Origin: Datura wrightii
Lineage: Eukaryota > Streptophyta > Magnoliopsida > Solanales > Solanaceae
Reading direction: 5' to 3'
NCBI GenBank assembly: GCA_035772735.1
Contig: JASDFA010000016.1
Span: forward strand, 149,618,501 to 149,682,500
Length of the DNA: 64,000 bases
Position numbers and translations under genes: made by a program. Below the pieces are notes generated by a model. That model had not been told where the DNA came from and made no database searches. It worked only from the letters and a program-made list of their open reading frames with translations. Positions 1 through 12,504 of the stretch are shown here, piece after piece (position 1 is the stretch's first letter; each line of letters begins with the position of its first letter).

Positions 1-848
1 GGATTTGCGGGAAATCTATTGGTGGGATGGTATAAAGAGGGATATTGCAGAGTTTGTAGCCAAATTTCCAAACCGTCAGCAAGTGAAGGTCGAGCATCAA
101 TGGATGGGAGGTGTACTTCAGGATATTCGCATTCCCACTTGGAAGTGGGAGGAGATAAATATGGATTTCTTTATAGGCCTACCTCGCACTTGTCGACACT
201 ATAACTCCATTTGGGTGGTGCTAGACTGGTTAACTAAGGTTGCACACTTTCTACCGGTCAAGACCATAGATTCATAGGATGATTACGCCAAATTATATAT
301 TCAAGAGTTATTTCGACTTCATGGAGTACCCTTGTCTATTATTTCAGACCGAGGTACTCAGTTTACCTCTCAATTCTGACGTTCTTTTGAAAATTGACTT
401 GGGACTCAAGTTAAGCTCAGTATAGCCTTCCACTCGCAAACAGAAGGCCAGGAAGATCGAACCATACAAACCCTCGAGGATATGTTGAGGGCATATGTTA
501 TGGATTTCAAAGGTAGTTGGGATGATCATTTCCCTTGATCAAGTTTGCCTATAATAACAGTTATCGCTCTAGTATCCAGATGGCACCGTTTGAGGCTCTT
601 TAGGGGCGAAGGTGTAGATCTCCCATCGGATGGTTTGAGGTTGGTGAGGCAGCTATGATAGGGCCAGATTTGGTTCACGAGGCGATGGTTAAGGTTCAAT
701 TGATAAGGGACCAGTTAAAAATCGCTCAGAGTTGATAGAAATTGTATGCTGATGTGAGGAGAAGGGCTTTGGAGCTATATGTGGCCAACTGGGTATTTCT
801 AAAGGTATCTCCCATGAAGGGGCTCATGCAGTTCGGAAATAAAGGGAA
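1..848 (+). pseudogene. Element H: broken chromovirus integrase fragment
   Basis: Remnant of a Ty3/gypsy pol gene covering the integrase end of the polyprotein. Visible in order are the end of the zinc-binding region (REIYWWDGIKRD, with the expected CxxC degraded to FPNRQQ), the first part of the catalytic core (INMDFFIGLPR), then in later pieces HGVPLSIISDRGTQF, TIQTLEDMLRAY and, near the end, a KVSPMKG block. The frame is interrupted by stops at 275-277 and 377-379 and by a frameshift near 535. The match stops at about 848, before the chromodomain, where sequence of LTR type begins, so the pol end, purine tract and LTR start are deleted. It runs off the left edge of the window. It is a dead fragment of the same broad lineage as A, B and F but a more distant family. 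Confidence 0.85.
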
Positions 849-867
849 ACTCGGCCTGGCTATGTTG

Positions 868-2897
868 GTTCCTGCGAGTCGTTGTATCGTGCAACGACCC
901 GTTGGGTCGGTCGTTGGTCCGTCTGGAGCAGTTTTCAGGGGAAATTTCATTAAGGAAAATTTCTACCTTCCCATGCTTTGAGACCCTAAACTATGTCGTT
1001 TTGTATATTTTCTGAGTGTGATAAGATGAGTTAAGTCCCTAGTGCATACACCATTCCAATGCAAGAGCTTTTAGAGAGGTTTTAGGGAGATTCAAGGCCT
1101 TCTTCTCCAAAAATTTTAATTTCTTTGTGGGTATTCAAGGAACATTGAAATTAGTCCATTTCCGGGTATGTAGGGTTTAGAATGGGTGAATCCTTTCACA
1201 CCCCTGCCCAAATTTCGATTAAATCATGAATTCACCTATTCATGTTCTATGGGTTTTATCCAATTGGATGAAAATGTTATTTCTCTTTATTGGTATGATT
1301 TAATTGAGTTTTAATTATTGAATTATGAATGATAGGCAGGTTTTATATTATTTTCTTTAAAATCATGTTTCAAGCATTTTAAATCTAAAATGTCCATTGA
1401 CGAAGGTTCATGAAAGTTATAATTTATGATGAGTATTCAATATTTTGAGCTTATTAATGATGGGAAAGCATGGTTTCAAGTTCCAATGTTTATGAGCATA
1501 TTTTTGAAAGAATTGAGTATGTTAAAGTATTGGAAAATGCCCACATGTTGAAGAATGATTTACAATTATGAAACGAATTATATGATTTATCGATTTATGA
1601 TGTCAGCCAATATTGGAAAATGCCCACATGTCTCAACTGTTTAAATCTAAAATGCCCATTGATGAAGGTTCATAAAGTTATGATTTGTGATGAATATTCA
1701 ATATTTTGAGTTTATTGATGATGGGAAAGCATGATTTCGAGTTTCCATGTTTATGAGTATATTTGAAATAATTGAGTATGTTAAAGTACTAGGCAATGCC
1801 CTCATGTTGAATAATGGTTTATGATTATGAAACGAATTACATGATTTATTGATTTATGATATCGGCCGATGAAAGGGGCCTTTGATTCATAACTAAGAAT
1901 GTTTTAAAGGGGATCAATGATGATAAATGTTATATTTTAGCCAATGAATCTTAATGCATGACATTATTGGTTTACGTATGAGCCTATATGCATGTTTCTG
2001 GGAGCCGTGTCAAGCACCGAGTAGCCCGACATTCAAAGACTACGCCGGTGTCTCATAACCATGTTCCACCGTGGGTTTCAAATGATATATTTTATTTATA
2101 ATGATCCCATTAAATGTGATATCATGCCTAATGCACGACCCTCGACTGGCAAGCCAAGGTCGATTCTGCGTACTTGAGTGAGATAGTTGGGGCATCATGA
2201 AAGGCTCTACTATGATGGTGTTGGTTATGAAGAGTCCTCCCATTGTTCCTCATTTCTTATGCATTGTTATGTTTATGATTTTGTATCAAGTTATATTTTT
2301 ATAAAGTTTACTTACGATTATGATAATGAATGATTTATGGATGATTGGAAGCCTTGAGCCTTATGTTTTCTTACAAAGTTTATGATACAAGCATGATGTC
2401 CTTCTCCTATGTTTATTTATGAGTTTATTTTACTTTTAAATTTCCATTTTACTTTCCTTGCATACTCGGGCACGTACTGACTGTATACATTCTATGTTGT
2501 ATTGTTTCATGATACTGGGTCCGGATCTCATGCTCATCCTCATCCTTAGTTCATCTCAATTCTCACTCTCAACTATTGGTGAGTCCTCATGTTCTGAGGG
2601 CCGTATGAAAAACTTTCATGTTATTTATGTTTAGTATTGTTCGGGTTTGTTGGGAATGTTATCCCATCAACCCATCTTATATAGTAGAGGCTTTCAGGAA
2701 GGATGCAGAACTCAGCTTATGTATATGCCAAACACTTCTGATTATTACGCTATGTTTACCTTTCAGCTATGTTTTATGCTCAGTATTCTGCTTAATTAAA
2801 TGATATTAGATGTATGCGTGTGCCATGGGTCAACTTGGGGTCTCTCGGGATCCCTTGTCCCGTGTCTACATTCCGGGTGTACGTTCGGGTCGTGACA
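868..2897 (+). mobile_element. Element H: truncated 3' LTR
   Basis: Non-coding stretch that follows the integrase fragment in the same orientation. The early part has GC-rich repeated words (CGACCCGTTGGGTCGGTCG near 893) like those in chromovirus LTRs. The end GGGTCGTGACA at 2887-2897 is a typical chromovirus LTR terminus (TG...CA type). The start of the LTR is missing, so the exact left boundary is uncertain. Immediately to the right, sequence of a different element begins with a TATA box. I find no open frame of note inside. Confidence 0.6.
1378..1867 (+). repeat. Imperfect tandem duplication of about 230 bp in LTR H
   Basis: Two copies, 1378-1608 and 1640-1867, both start TTTAAATCTAAAATG and run through the shared words GATGGGAAAGCATG and ATTGAGTATGTTAAAGTA to GATTTATGAT. 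They are separated by about 31 bp that repeats part of the unit (TATTGGAAAATGCCCACATG). The copies have many substitutions, so the duplication is old. Confidence 0.75.
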
Positions 2898-3840
2898 CTG
2901 TATAAATACCTTTTATGTTTTTTTAATATTAGAATAGGTCAATAGACGTGTGACTACATTGTGAGAAAGCTTTTTAGTTAATTGTTTGTAAATTATTATC
3001 AAATTTTGGAGAGCAATTCTTGAGATCAACACTTGATTTTCTCAATTGTTCTTGATTTTGTTGATCAATATTCAAAGTGGGTTTTCTTTAAATTATTATT
3101 GTAAGTATTTAATTATGTGTTTGTCTAGGAATACTAATTACAATCTTACAATCATGAGAGGCTAAAACCTCCACAACTAGAGTTGTGGGAACCATGGTGG
3201 ATTAATGAAATAGGGTTATACAAAGTGATTCAAAACCAATGTTAAATGCTTGTACTGTTTCTCTTCATCTTTAAACGTTTCTTAACAGTGCACATAGTTA
3301 GAACTTGCCCTAATTCTTTATTTTCTTTAACCTAGAGAAGTAGAGATTAGAAAAAGAGAATTACATCAAAACCTTGATTTCTATGATCATTGTATGACTT
3401 GAGTTGCGGTCGCAGGAAGATTAATTTGGATCATATTGATAACGTTCAGTTTGAAATTGCTCATGAGACCTGACCTGGTAATTGAGTATAGTAATCCAAT
3501 AGGGATGAACCAATCGTTTGTATGATCCCTCATTATTAGTTCTACAAGTAAGCTTTGGGATTGATCACGAATATATACCCGAAGTAGTTGTGAACCCATG
3601 GGGAACACTTACCCTACTTATTTTCAAATATTGATAACAACCACAATTGTAGTCTTGTATTATTATTATTTTTCTTTAAACCCCCCAATTTGGTGATAAC
3701 TTACAAACAAGTTTAAGTACCGGCATTAGTCTAGTTCTTACGCTATTCCTCGTAGGTTCGACCCCAACCTCTTTGTCGGGTTCTTTATTGACAATGTCCG
3801 TTTCATACTTTTCTAGGAAGTGTTAGTTAGAGAGTTTTCA
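2898..3840 (+). mobile_element. Element E: partial 5' LTR (TATA, R and U5)
   Basis: AT-rich non-coding sequence starting with CTGTATAAATACC; TATAAATA lies at 2901-2908. It ends with the U5 signature of Athila/Tat-like elements, a TTCGACCCC word near 3758 and terminal TTTTCA at 3840, followed four bases later by the primer binding site. The U3 half is absent because element H lies directly against the TATA box. No second copy of this LTR is present in the window, so its full length is unknown. Confidence 0.6.
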
Positions 3841-3844
3841 AAAG

Positions 3845-3862
3845 TGGTGTCATTGCTAGAGA
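3845..3862 (+). other. Element E: degenerate tRNA-Asp primer binding site
   Basis: The site reads TGGTGTCATTGCTAGAGA. Athila/Tat elements normally carry TGGCGCCGTTGCCGGGGA, the complement of the 3' end of plant tRNA-Asp. Six positions differ and all six are transitions (C to T or G to A), the pattern expected from decay of methylated cytosine. It lies four bases after the LTR end, as in D. Confidence 0.65.
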
Positions 3863-3998
3863 ACACGACTCAAATTATATTAGTTATTTGTATTTACTTT
3901 TTTGTTGTTATTTCCTTAATTACATTTTCTTTTTATTTTTTTGACACCCACCAATTGTCGCTTGGTGAATACCAAGTACTCGACAGAGTGGAAACCCC

Positions 3999-4158
3999 AT
4001 GATTCCTTTGGATCTCGAACTTGAAGATGACTGAGAAGGATGGAGAACCAAGATTAGAGAGATGCCCTTATTGCTGATGAAGCTAGGCAAGCCGAGCTAG
4101 CTTAATAAGCTACATTTCAAGAAGCCGATGATGCACGAGATGAGGTTGTCAACGCTGG
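3999..4158 (+). pseudogene. Element E: start of gag, split by element D
   Basis: An ATG at 3999 after the primer site opens a short reading frame that soon meets a stop. In another frame the stretch from about 4085 to 4158 reads as an acidic, polar gag-like N-terminus (key residues EADDARDEVV). This frame continues without a shift on the far side of element D when one copy of the five-base target duplication is skipped, which shows that 4158 and 43987 were once adjacent. The sequence has stop codons and at least one frameshift, so it is not functional. Confidence 0.6.
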
Positions 4159-5641
4159 TGATGAGTTGGTAATTTACCAACTCATTAGACTCTAAAGTTT
4201 GAGTTTTTGCTTAGTTCTCGAGTTGATTAGTTGAATTTTATGCCCTTTTTGCTTTTATTGAGCTGGTGCCTAAGTTTGAAGAAAAGAGCTAAAATGGGGG
4301 TAAAATGGAGGAATTGAGCAGAAGTGGTGAGACGGAGCTATTAACCGGAGAAACGCCAGTTGAGATGATGATGTCACTGCCTAGGCAGAGGAATGCCACT
4401 AGCAGTTCACAAATAACCTGTGGCAGAATGCCGGTTCAGTCGCCGAGGAACTCTCAGAAAAATATGGAATTAGCATTTAAGGTCCGGATGCTCATAGCAT
4501 CGGCGAAATGCTGGGTGAACCACTGAAGTTCATTGAAAATGACTGAAGTAAGAAGAACAAGAAGCCGGCAGTTCACGGATTTCATCGGCGAACTGCCGGT
4601 GCCGTCGCTGGTTGCAAGCGATGCTATTAAGGGTAAAATTTTCTATTGTCGAAAAAGGAAGGAAAAGTACCCTACTTTTGAGGGAATAAATAGAAAAAGA
4701 AGTACATTGCAAAGAGGGGAAGAAAAAGGGGGAGAAGATAGAGAGATTGAGAGATAAGCCTACACATCACATCATCTTTCCTTTTTAGATAAAGACCATT
4801 TTTAGCTGAGAAAAAGGGATTTTGATTGAAAGTTGTAAAAGATACTCTGTTCTCTTTTCTTCTTTGGTATTATTTAGTTTCAGCTGTAGTAGAAGGATAA
4901 TTGTGCCTTTTGATTTATCTACTCTTCTTATTAAATTCAATGATGCTTTTGATTATTGTGTTTTTGATTTTATTAACTATGAGTAGCTAAAATCACTAAA
5001 TAGAGGTGTGTGATGATGAATACTTAATCGGATTGGGTATTGCTAGAGTTAACTTCTTATTGTTCAATTCAGAGTAAATCTATTAGATTCCTTTCCATCT
5101 ATCAATGAAGATCCATTGATGATGATATGGGTCTATTTATACTTGCTTAATTGTTGCTCAGGAGAGAATAATTAATATTGAAAGGGAATGTAGTAGTGGG
5201 TATGGATGTGAAGTTGTAAAATTAAGCTAGTAATGGCTGAAATTACTTCCTTCTTCCTAATAAGAAACTAATAGCAAGGAATAGTGAAGTTGCTAATCCA
5301 AATCAATTCGTGTGTGTTAAATCAGCTAGAGTTTGAGAAAATTCTAGTTAAGCATAGTCAATAGGCTAGGAAGTTGAGGCTACCTATTTCCCAAGATTAT
5401 ATGCGTTTATTGAACTTATGATGTTAACCTGGTCCATCACAATCTAACTAGTATTTCATCTACACCACACCTCTAGTATTTTACAAATATTGTCTACAAG
5501 ATAGTTGGTCCTTCTAGTTTGAATTCCCTAATGAAATTTGAGTAATTCTCTGCAAAGTTTATTACCCCAATTTCCATGTTTTATGTTAAATTTATATGGT
5601 GTAAGCTAAAATCAACTTCTCAATCGACAGTCAAATTCATC
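4159..5641 (+). mobile_element. Element D: 5' LTR, left part
   Basis: Begins TGATGAGTTGGTAATTTACC and matches 42377-43885 along its length. A cluster of words of the type CCGGCGGTTCAC / GAACTGCCGGT lies at about 4560-4612. The TATA position that reads TATAAATAG in the 3' LTR (42911) reads AATAAATAG here (4685-4693), so this promoter is probably damaged. The copy stops at TTCATC (5641), where element A was inserted; the last 107 bp of the LTR are at 34662-34768. Confidence 0.85.
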
Positions 5642-6431
5642 TGTCACACCCCACCATGGGAGGCATGACTGGCACCTGGTGCCCTAGTAGGACCTGGACT
5701 ACTGAGTTGATTGAGCCTAAGCACTTCTGGTGCAGGGATGACTCTAACTCTAGAATCAAGGAAACAACGGGCTATATAGCGACTGTAAATTCATCGGCAA
5801 AAAGGAAAACTTTTTATATATAAATATTAACTGTATTCCAATTTTACGGAACACGGTCAAAACCTCGTTATTTCTGGAGAATCTAGAAGGGAGAAATGCT
5901 TACTTTAAGCCTGGGATCGTGTTGACACTAGTTTGGAGCAATTCCCACAAATTTGACTCGGCGGGACGACGATTCGCCGAGAGAATTTCACGAAACTAAC
6001 TCCGTAGATATGCTCCCTGCAGCCTTATACTTCGATACCCGAATTTAATTTGGATTTGGACGGCGTTTAGTAGCGTAATTTGATGAAAATTATATGCTTT
6101 CCTTCGTCCCAATCCTCTGTTGGTCATGGTTTTTGATTTATATCTTAACTTCTACGTGTGAGACCCTTATTTACTTGAGGCAGTAGACAAGGCAACATGG
6201 CACGTTACTCAATGCGTTGATTCTGCTCTATGCCACGTTGGCTAACGCACTGATTTTGCTCCATGCCACTTGCCCCTCTGGACAGCTTGGTTCGGCCTCC
6301 TCTCGTGAAATCCCAACTTGGCACTCGTTCGGCCTTTCCCCGGGCCCTTTCCTCATATGTATGGCACTCTAAAAAACTTAAGCAACATATGAATAGGCCG
6401 ATTAAATGCTAGAAACTTATAGGATGTAACA
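5642..6431 (-). mobile_element. Element A: 3' LTR with large internal deletion
   Basis: Only 790 bp against about 2160 bp for its partner. The first 150 bp match the start of the 5' LTR at 11262 and the remainder matches 33995-34656, but about 1.37 kb between them is missing. The junction is near 5795-5805, after CTGTAAAT. On the minus strand the LTR starts TGTTACATCC at 6431. The region 6190-6290 has repeated GTGGCACG / GTGCCACG-type words upstream of the transcription start, a degenerate version of the motif seen in B, C and F. Confidence 0.85.
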
Positions 6432-6443
6432 TCCTCCCCCCTT
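6432..6443 (-). other. Element A: polypurine tract
   Basis: On the minus strand AAGGGGGGAGGA runs directly into the LTR start TGTTACATCC. This is the expected primer for plus-strand DNA synthesis. The same layout precedes the 3' LTRs of B and F. Confidence 0.8.
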
Positions 6444-6707
6444 AAGAACATTCGTCCTCAAATGTTAACTTCTACTTGCAAGAGCCTTAACCTTGCAAAT
6501 ACTTATTCTGGAAAAATTTCGGCAGAGTCTCCCCTGTAATATGGACTATCCAGAAACCCTAAAACACAGAAAAGTCTAATATAGGTACTCCGCACAATAT
6601 TATGGCATTCATTTCACAATAGATTGAACTCAATTATCTCACATATACATGCATATAACGCAACTTAAGAAAAAACAATAACAACGTACCTCTGGCTGCA
6701 TAATAGA

Positions 6708-9700
6708 CTAAGTCTGAAATAACTGAGGATATCTGGTTTTCATATCATCTTCTTCTTCCCAGGTCATCTCCTCTCGGTTCTTATTTCTCCACAACACTTT
6801 AACAGAAGCAACATCTTTAGTACTCAGTCTACGGATCTGCCGGTCTAGTATGGCTACTGGAGCTTCTTCATAAGGTAACTCCTCAGTGACATGGACGTAT
6901 TTGACTGGAACAATCCGGTAGGGATCTCTTATACACTTCTTCAGCATTGATACATGAAAAACTGGGTGAAAGAATTCTAATTCTGCAGGTAAATCCAATT
7001 CACAAAGCACCTGGCCTATCCTACGACAAATCTTATAAGGCCCAATAAACCTCGGGCTGAGCTTGTCTTTCTTACCAAATCTCATCACACCCTTCATCGG
7101 TGAAACCTTCAGGAATATCCATTCACCCACATTACATTCTAGGTTTCTTCATCGCACATCAGCATAAGATTTATGGCGTCTCTGAGTAATCAGCAGACAT
7201 TCCCTGATAAGCTTTACTTTCTCTTCTGACTGATGAATAATATATGGCCCAATCAATGCTAATTCTCCTACCTCAAACCAACCATCTAGCGATCTGCACT
7301 TCCGCCCATATAACGATTCATAAGGCACCATCTTAATTGCTGAACGATAACTGTTATTATAGGCAAATTCAATAAGTGGTAGATGTTCATCTCAACTGCC
7401 TCCAAAATCTAGCACACATGCCCGTAACATATCCTCGAGTGTCTGGATTGTACATTCTGCCTACCCGTCTGTCTGAGGATAGAAGGTTGTGCTCAGGTTA
7501 ACCTACATCCCTAGGCCTCTCTAAAAAGATTGCCAACACTTAGCTGTAAACTGCGCACCTCTGTCAGAGATAATTGACAGCAGAACCCCATGCAATCGGA
7601 CTATTTCTCTAATATACAGCTCAGCATAATCTTCGGCTGAAAATGTATCCCTTACTACCAGAGAATGAGCTGATTTTGTCAACCTGTCAACAATTACCCA
7701 GATAGAATCATATTTACACATCGTTCGAGGTAATCCTACCATGAAATCCATATTAATTGACTCTCATTTCTGCAAAGGCACGACTATATCCTGTGTCAGT
7801 CCGCCTGGTTTCTGATGTTCAGCTTTCACCTGTTGGCAATTGGGAAATTGAGCTACAAATTCTACTATCCCCTTTTTCATTCCCGGCCACCAGTAAATCT
7901 CTTTTACATCATGGTACATCTTTGTCAAACCTTGATGGAGAGAGTAATGGGCATAGTGTACCTCGCCCATAATTTGCTGGCGAAGCCCTGCCACATCTGG
8001 AACACAAAGGCGATCCCTATATCTCAAAACTCCATCCTCGGTTACCTGGAAATCTGTCACTTCCCCTCTCTGGACCCTATTTCTGAGCTGAACCAAGCTA
8101 GGATGTTAATACTACCGTTCTTTCACTTCCACAACCAATGATGACACTACCGTATTCTGGATTACCGCTCCATTGTCTCCTAATTCTACTATATGAACGG
8201 CTAAATTGGTTAGCTAATGCAATTCTCGGGCCAACTCCCGCTGCTCGGGCTGTAAATATGCCAGGGTCCCCATGGATTTGTGGCTAAGGGCATCTATACA
8301 AAGTGGAAAATCCTTCCACGAACCTTCTGTATTACCCGGCTAACCCCAAGAAACTACGTACCTCGGTCGGGCTGGTAGGTCGAGGCCATGTTTTCACTGC
8401 TTCTATCTTCTGTGTATCTACCTATATACTAGCATCTGACACAATATGTCTAGAGAAGCCTACTGAATAAAGCCAAAATTCACATTTCAAAATTTTGCAT
8501 ATAGCTGGCGATCTCTGAGAATCTGGAGCACTGTCTATAGATGATCCTGGTGATCTTCCTCTTAGCGAGAATACACCAGAATATCATCAATAAATACTAT
8601 CACGAACAAGTCCAGGTATGGTCTAAAAATGTTGTTCATCAGGTCCATGAACACTGCTGGGGCATTTTTCAGTCCGAAGGACATGACTAGAAATTTAAAG
8701 TGGCCATATCTAGTCCTGAAGGCAGTCTTTGGAATATCTCGTTCACGAACCAAGACCTAATGGTATCCTGATCTTAAGTCAATCTTTGAAAAATACCTCA
8801 CCCCCTGTAGCTGATGAAATAGGTCTTCTATTTTGGGAAGAGGGTAAATATTCTTGATAGTGACTATATTCAGTTGCCGATAATCTATACACATAAGGAG
8901 GGAGCCATCCTTCTTCCTTACAAAAAGAACTGGCGGACCCCATGGTGAGGTACTCGGCTTGATAAAGCCCTTGTCTAGTAAATCCTTTAGTTGTTCCTTT
9001 AGTTCTCTGAGTTCAGCAGGAGCCATCCGATATGGGGGAATAGATATAGGCTGAGTGCCTGTTAGTAGATCGATTGCGAAATCAATTTCCCTTTTTGGGG
9101 GAATACCAGGAAGCTCATCTGGAAATACGTCAGGAAATTCATTAACCACTGGAATAGACTGAAGGGTTGGATACTCTTCCTGAACATCCTAAACTCTGAC
9201 AATATGATAAATGCACCCTTCTTCTATCAATTTTCTCGCCCGAAGATAGGAAATAAGCCTACCTTTTGGTGTGGCTGTTCTACCTTTCCACTCCCGTACT
9301 GCCTCCCCTAGAAAGTGGAATCGAACAATCTTGGTCTAACATTTGATATTGACATAGCATGGAGCTAGCTAATCCATACCCATAATAGCATCAAAATCAA
9401 CCATTTCTAGTTCTATCAAGTCTGTTGTAGTCTGACGACCAGCAACCTCTACTATACACCCCCAATAGACCCTTCTAGCTATAATAGAGTCACCAACGAG
9501 TGTAGACACTGAGAAAGGTCATCGAAGAAATTACAGCATAATACTAAACATCCGAGCCACCAATGGTGTAACATAGGACAAAGTGGATCCTGTATCTATA
9601 AACACATAAGCAGGATGAGAACAATTGTTCAGCATACTTGTCACAACATCTGGTGATGACTTTGACTCCTGTCACCCTGGTAGTGCATAAGTACAGTCTG

Positions 9701-11048
9701 GGCCGGCACCTAAACTAGAGGCCCCTGATCTTCCTCGACCTCTGCTAGCTGAAACTGAGGGCCTATGCCCTGTCAGGGATGCTGGAGCTCATGGTCCCGC
9801 CGAGGACCTATCCTGTTGATCCCGGTCACCCTGACCCTTAACTGGACAATTCCTCATCTGATGACCCTCCTGTCCACAAATGTTGCATGCCGTGGGACCA
9901 TACCTGCATGCTCTAGAGCAGCGTCGACTGCAAACAGGGCAAAGTGGTATTGTAAACCTACTTTGCTCTAGTCTCCTCTATTGTGAACCTACTGGTCACG
10001 AACCTTCGCCGGGCTCTGGCTGCCCTCGGTGACTAGACCTGCTCTTCTGCCGCTGCGGTGGAGGCGGGGTTCTAGGTAGTCTATCTGATAACCGTGGTTT
10101 AGGTCCTCCCCGGGACTCCTCCTGTAATTTATCCGGTCTGTCCCTGCGACGCTGCTTCTGACTTGTCCTCCTAATCTCCTGTTGCCGCTGTTTGATTCCC
10201 TCAATATTCTGAGCAAAAGCCTGTACACGGGCGATATCCATATCCTCTCGCAGTGTGGCTACGATGCAAGTGTCAACATATTCCGGGTTCAGCCCCATAA
10301 TAAAGCGGTGAACCCTGGCTGGCATTGTGTCTACAAAGGCTGGTGCATATTGAGCCAAGGAATCAAACCGCATGGCATATTCCCGGACACTCATAGACCC
10401 CTGCTTCAAGTGTTGGAACTGATTAACCCGGGCCTGTTGAATCTCCCTCTGTAGTTAATAATCCAAGAAATCCTCTGAGAAGCTGGGCCAGGTCCGAGGG
10501 GAAACATCTCTCCCTCGAGACCTCTCCCAACTCTCACACCACAGTACGACAGTGCCCCATAGTCGGAATACCGCCAACTCAATTGACTTTATGGGTGTAG
10601 CATGCATCACCCTGAAAATCCTCTGCATCTGGTCTAAGAAGTCCTAAGGGTCCTCGGTCCGATCTGTCCCATTGAATAGCGGGGGACTTAGTGCTAGGAA
10701 CTCTCGGACCCTCGGACCCTCGAGTTACCAGGCCCTCCTAATGATTCTGCAACTGTATATGGCACTGACTGGCGCTGAGCAGCCATCATCTGTGCTACCA
10801 TAACCACCGCGCTCCTGACCTCCTGGTTGGATGGTACGGGTATAGAAACTGCTGGAGGTGGTGTTGTCACACCGGCCGTCCCAAGAGGCTCCTGACGTGG
10901 TGGAGACTGCTGGGGAGGTTGAGATGATGCCTCCATATCGTCCTCAAATCGGGCAAATTTTGACCGAGGCTGAAGCACCCTGTTGGTGCCCTCTCCAAGC
11001 TGCTACATCTAACCTCCTGCCTGTCGTAGGGTGTTGTTGATTCGACAT
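6708..11048 (-). pseudogene. Element A: decayed gag-pol with chromodomain, RNase H deleted
   Basis: Chromovirus polyprotein read on the minus strand from an ATG at 11048 (MSNQQHPTTGRR). In order: gag (SVREYAMRFDSLAQYAP and PEYVDTCI near 10250-10400), a CCHC knuckle region near 9890, protease near 9600, reverse transcriptase (PFRMAP-like block near 9030, VFIDDILVYS at about 8570-8600), integrase zinc region (about 7860-7960), integrase core (MDFMVGLPR at 7751, IISDRGAQF near 7560) and a chromodomain ending at 6708 (VAILDRQIRRL). The frame is cut by many stops and several shifts. Between about 8290 and 8340 the reverse transcriptase tail is joined almost directly to the sequence after RNase H, so about 500 bp holding the RNase H domain is missing compared with B and F. 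It is inactive. Confidence 0.85.
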
Positions 11049-11245
11049 TCCTCTGTAAACAAAAGAATATAATGTGCTTAGGGACTCAACCCTATACTAT
11101 ACCGCTCAATAGCACGACTGAATAAGAAGAAAGAGTAACCATCCTATCATGCCTTGCAGCCTCCTGCCTATAGTATGTGGTGCACAACACATCCATAGAC
11201 AAGACTCTACTTAGCACAGCTTGCAGACTCCTTGGGATACGACCT

Positions 11246-11257
11246 GCTCTGGTACCA
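11246..11257 (-). other. Element A: initiator-Met tRNA primer binding site
   Basis: The minus strand reads TGGTACCAGAGC, one change from TGGTATCAGAGC, the complement of plant initiator-Met tRNA used by chromoviruses. It is separated by AACT from the LTR end, exactly as in B and F. Confidence 0.85.
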
Positions 11258-11261
11258 AGTT

Positions 11262-12504
11262 TTTCACACCCCACCTTGGGAGGCATGACTGGCACCTGGT
11301 GCCCTACTAAGACCTGGACTACTGAGCTGATTGAGCCTAAGCACTTCTGGTGCAGGGCTGACTCTAACTCTAGAATCAAGGACCCAACGGGCTATATAGG
11401 GGCTATAAATACAACCCCCGGCCGACAAGGCCTATAGCCACCTGTAAAAATAAATAGGTAATCAAAGATAAACAAACATAGGGAGTCCTATGAGGGCCGA
11501 CAAGGCCACCATGATATCTAGTTTTAACTGGAAAATGAAATCAGATGCTAAACTGAGCTATGACCGACAAGGCCACCAATCAACAGATAAATAGGGCCCC
11601 ACACGACCAACACACGTAGTCTAAAACACATATGGGCCCCTCACGGCCAATATAATCTAACCACAGGGAAGTAATGCAATCTGCAAGCCTCTAGGAGTAA
11701 TAAGATGGTTGGGACAGGGCCCCGGCCTCCCAATACTGTACAAACAAAAAGAAGTAAACCTCTATCACGCAAGCTTCGGAAGAAAGGAGCTGATGGCTCT
11801 ATGCGGTTGGCTGGAACTACAAGGGACCTGCTCGTTGTCTATGTGTACCTGCAGGCAAGTAATGCAGCACCCCAGAAGAGGGCGTCAGTACCACAGGTAC
11901 TGATTATGTAAAGCAATAACTTTAAATGACTGAAAGTAAAAGAAATAGAACTAACAATAACTAAAGTAAAGGAAACGGGCTGAAAATGATTGAAGTAGTG
12001 ATATAAGGACTAAACATAACTGTAATAAGAAGGCTAGGGGTCATACCTGACAACGTGGCATCCTACTGTCTAACTATCAGTAACTAAAGCAACATAAACC
12101 TTACCTGGCCCCCCTAAGCCGGAAGGTACAATCAGCACAGAACAACCCACCTGGGCCCCATTAGCCCTAGTCAGTACACCTCAATCTATATACCCCTATT
12201 AGGTCATACTGAGTCAACTACAAACTATAAGCATCCTACCGATCCCCAAGGCTACAACTAGGCCCGCTCGGCCCCTGACTGTAGCTGTGCCTGAGTCCGG
12301 AGTACTCCTGATATCTACACCCCGGGCGTAAAGGCTCAGCGAGGGTGTGTATAAGGCCAACCATGGCAAATATGAGGATCTGGATCCCCATCTTCGTCCC
12401 TTGCGGATGATATGCCGCTCCGTAGAGCAACGTATCCTTGCCCCTGGCGGGCAAGTCGACACAACTATTAACTCTGGGGCGGTCACGGAAGCTATATAGG
12501 TATT
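11262..12504 (-). mobile_element. Element A: 5' LTR, primer-site half
   Basis: Starts (plus strand) TTTCACACCCCACC, a one-base variant of the usual TGTCACACC. It runs to 12504, where element B begins. It contains several GGCCGACAAGGCC-type words and a stem-loop TCAGTACC-ACA-GGTACTGA at 11885-11903. The remainder of the LTR is 33739-34656. Small ORFs here, including 11705-11911, look like chance frames. Confidence 0.85.

Noticed and set aside
5642..6431. Left LTR of A as a separate short element
   Set aside because: Its two ends match the two ends of A's 5' LTR and the whole is bounded by A's target duplication; a deletion explains the size.
11705..11911. Overlapping 60-100 aa ORFs in LTRs of A, B and F (for example 12214-12538, 14412-14771, 56807-57254)
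   Set aside because: LTR sequence, both strands open by chance, no recognisable domains.
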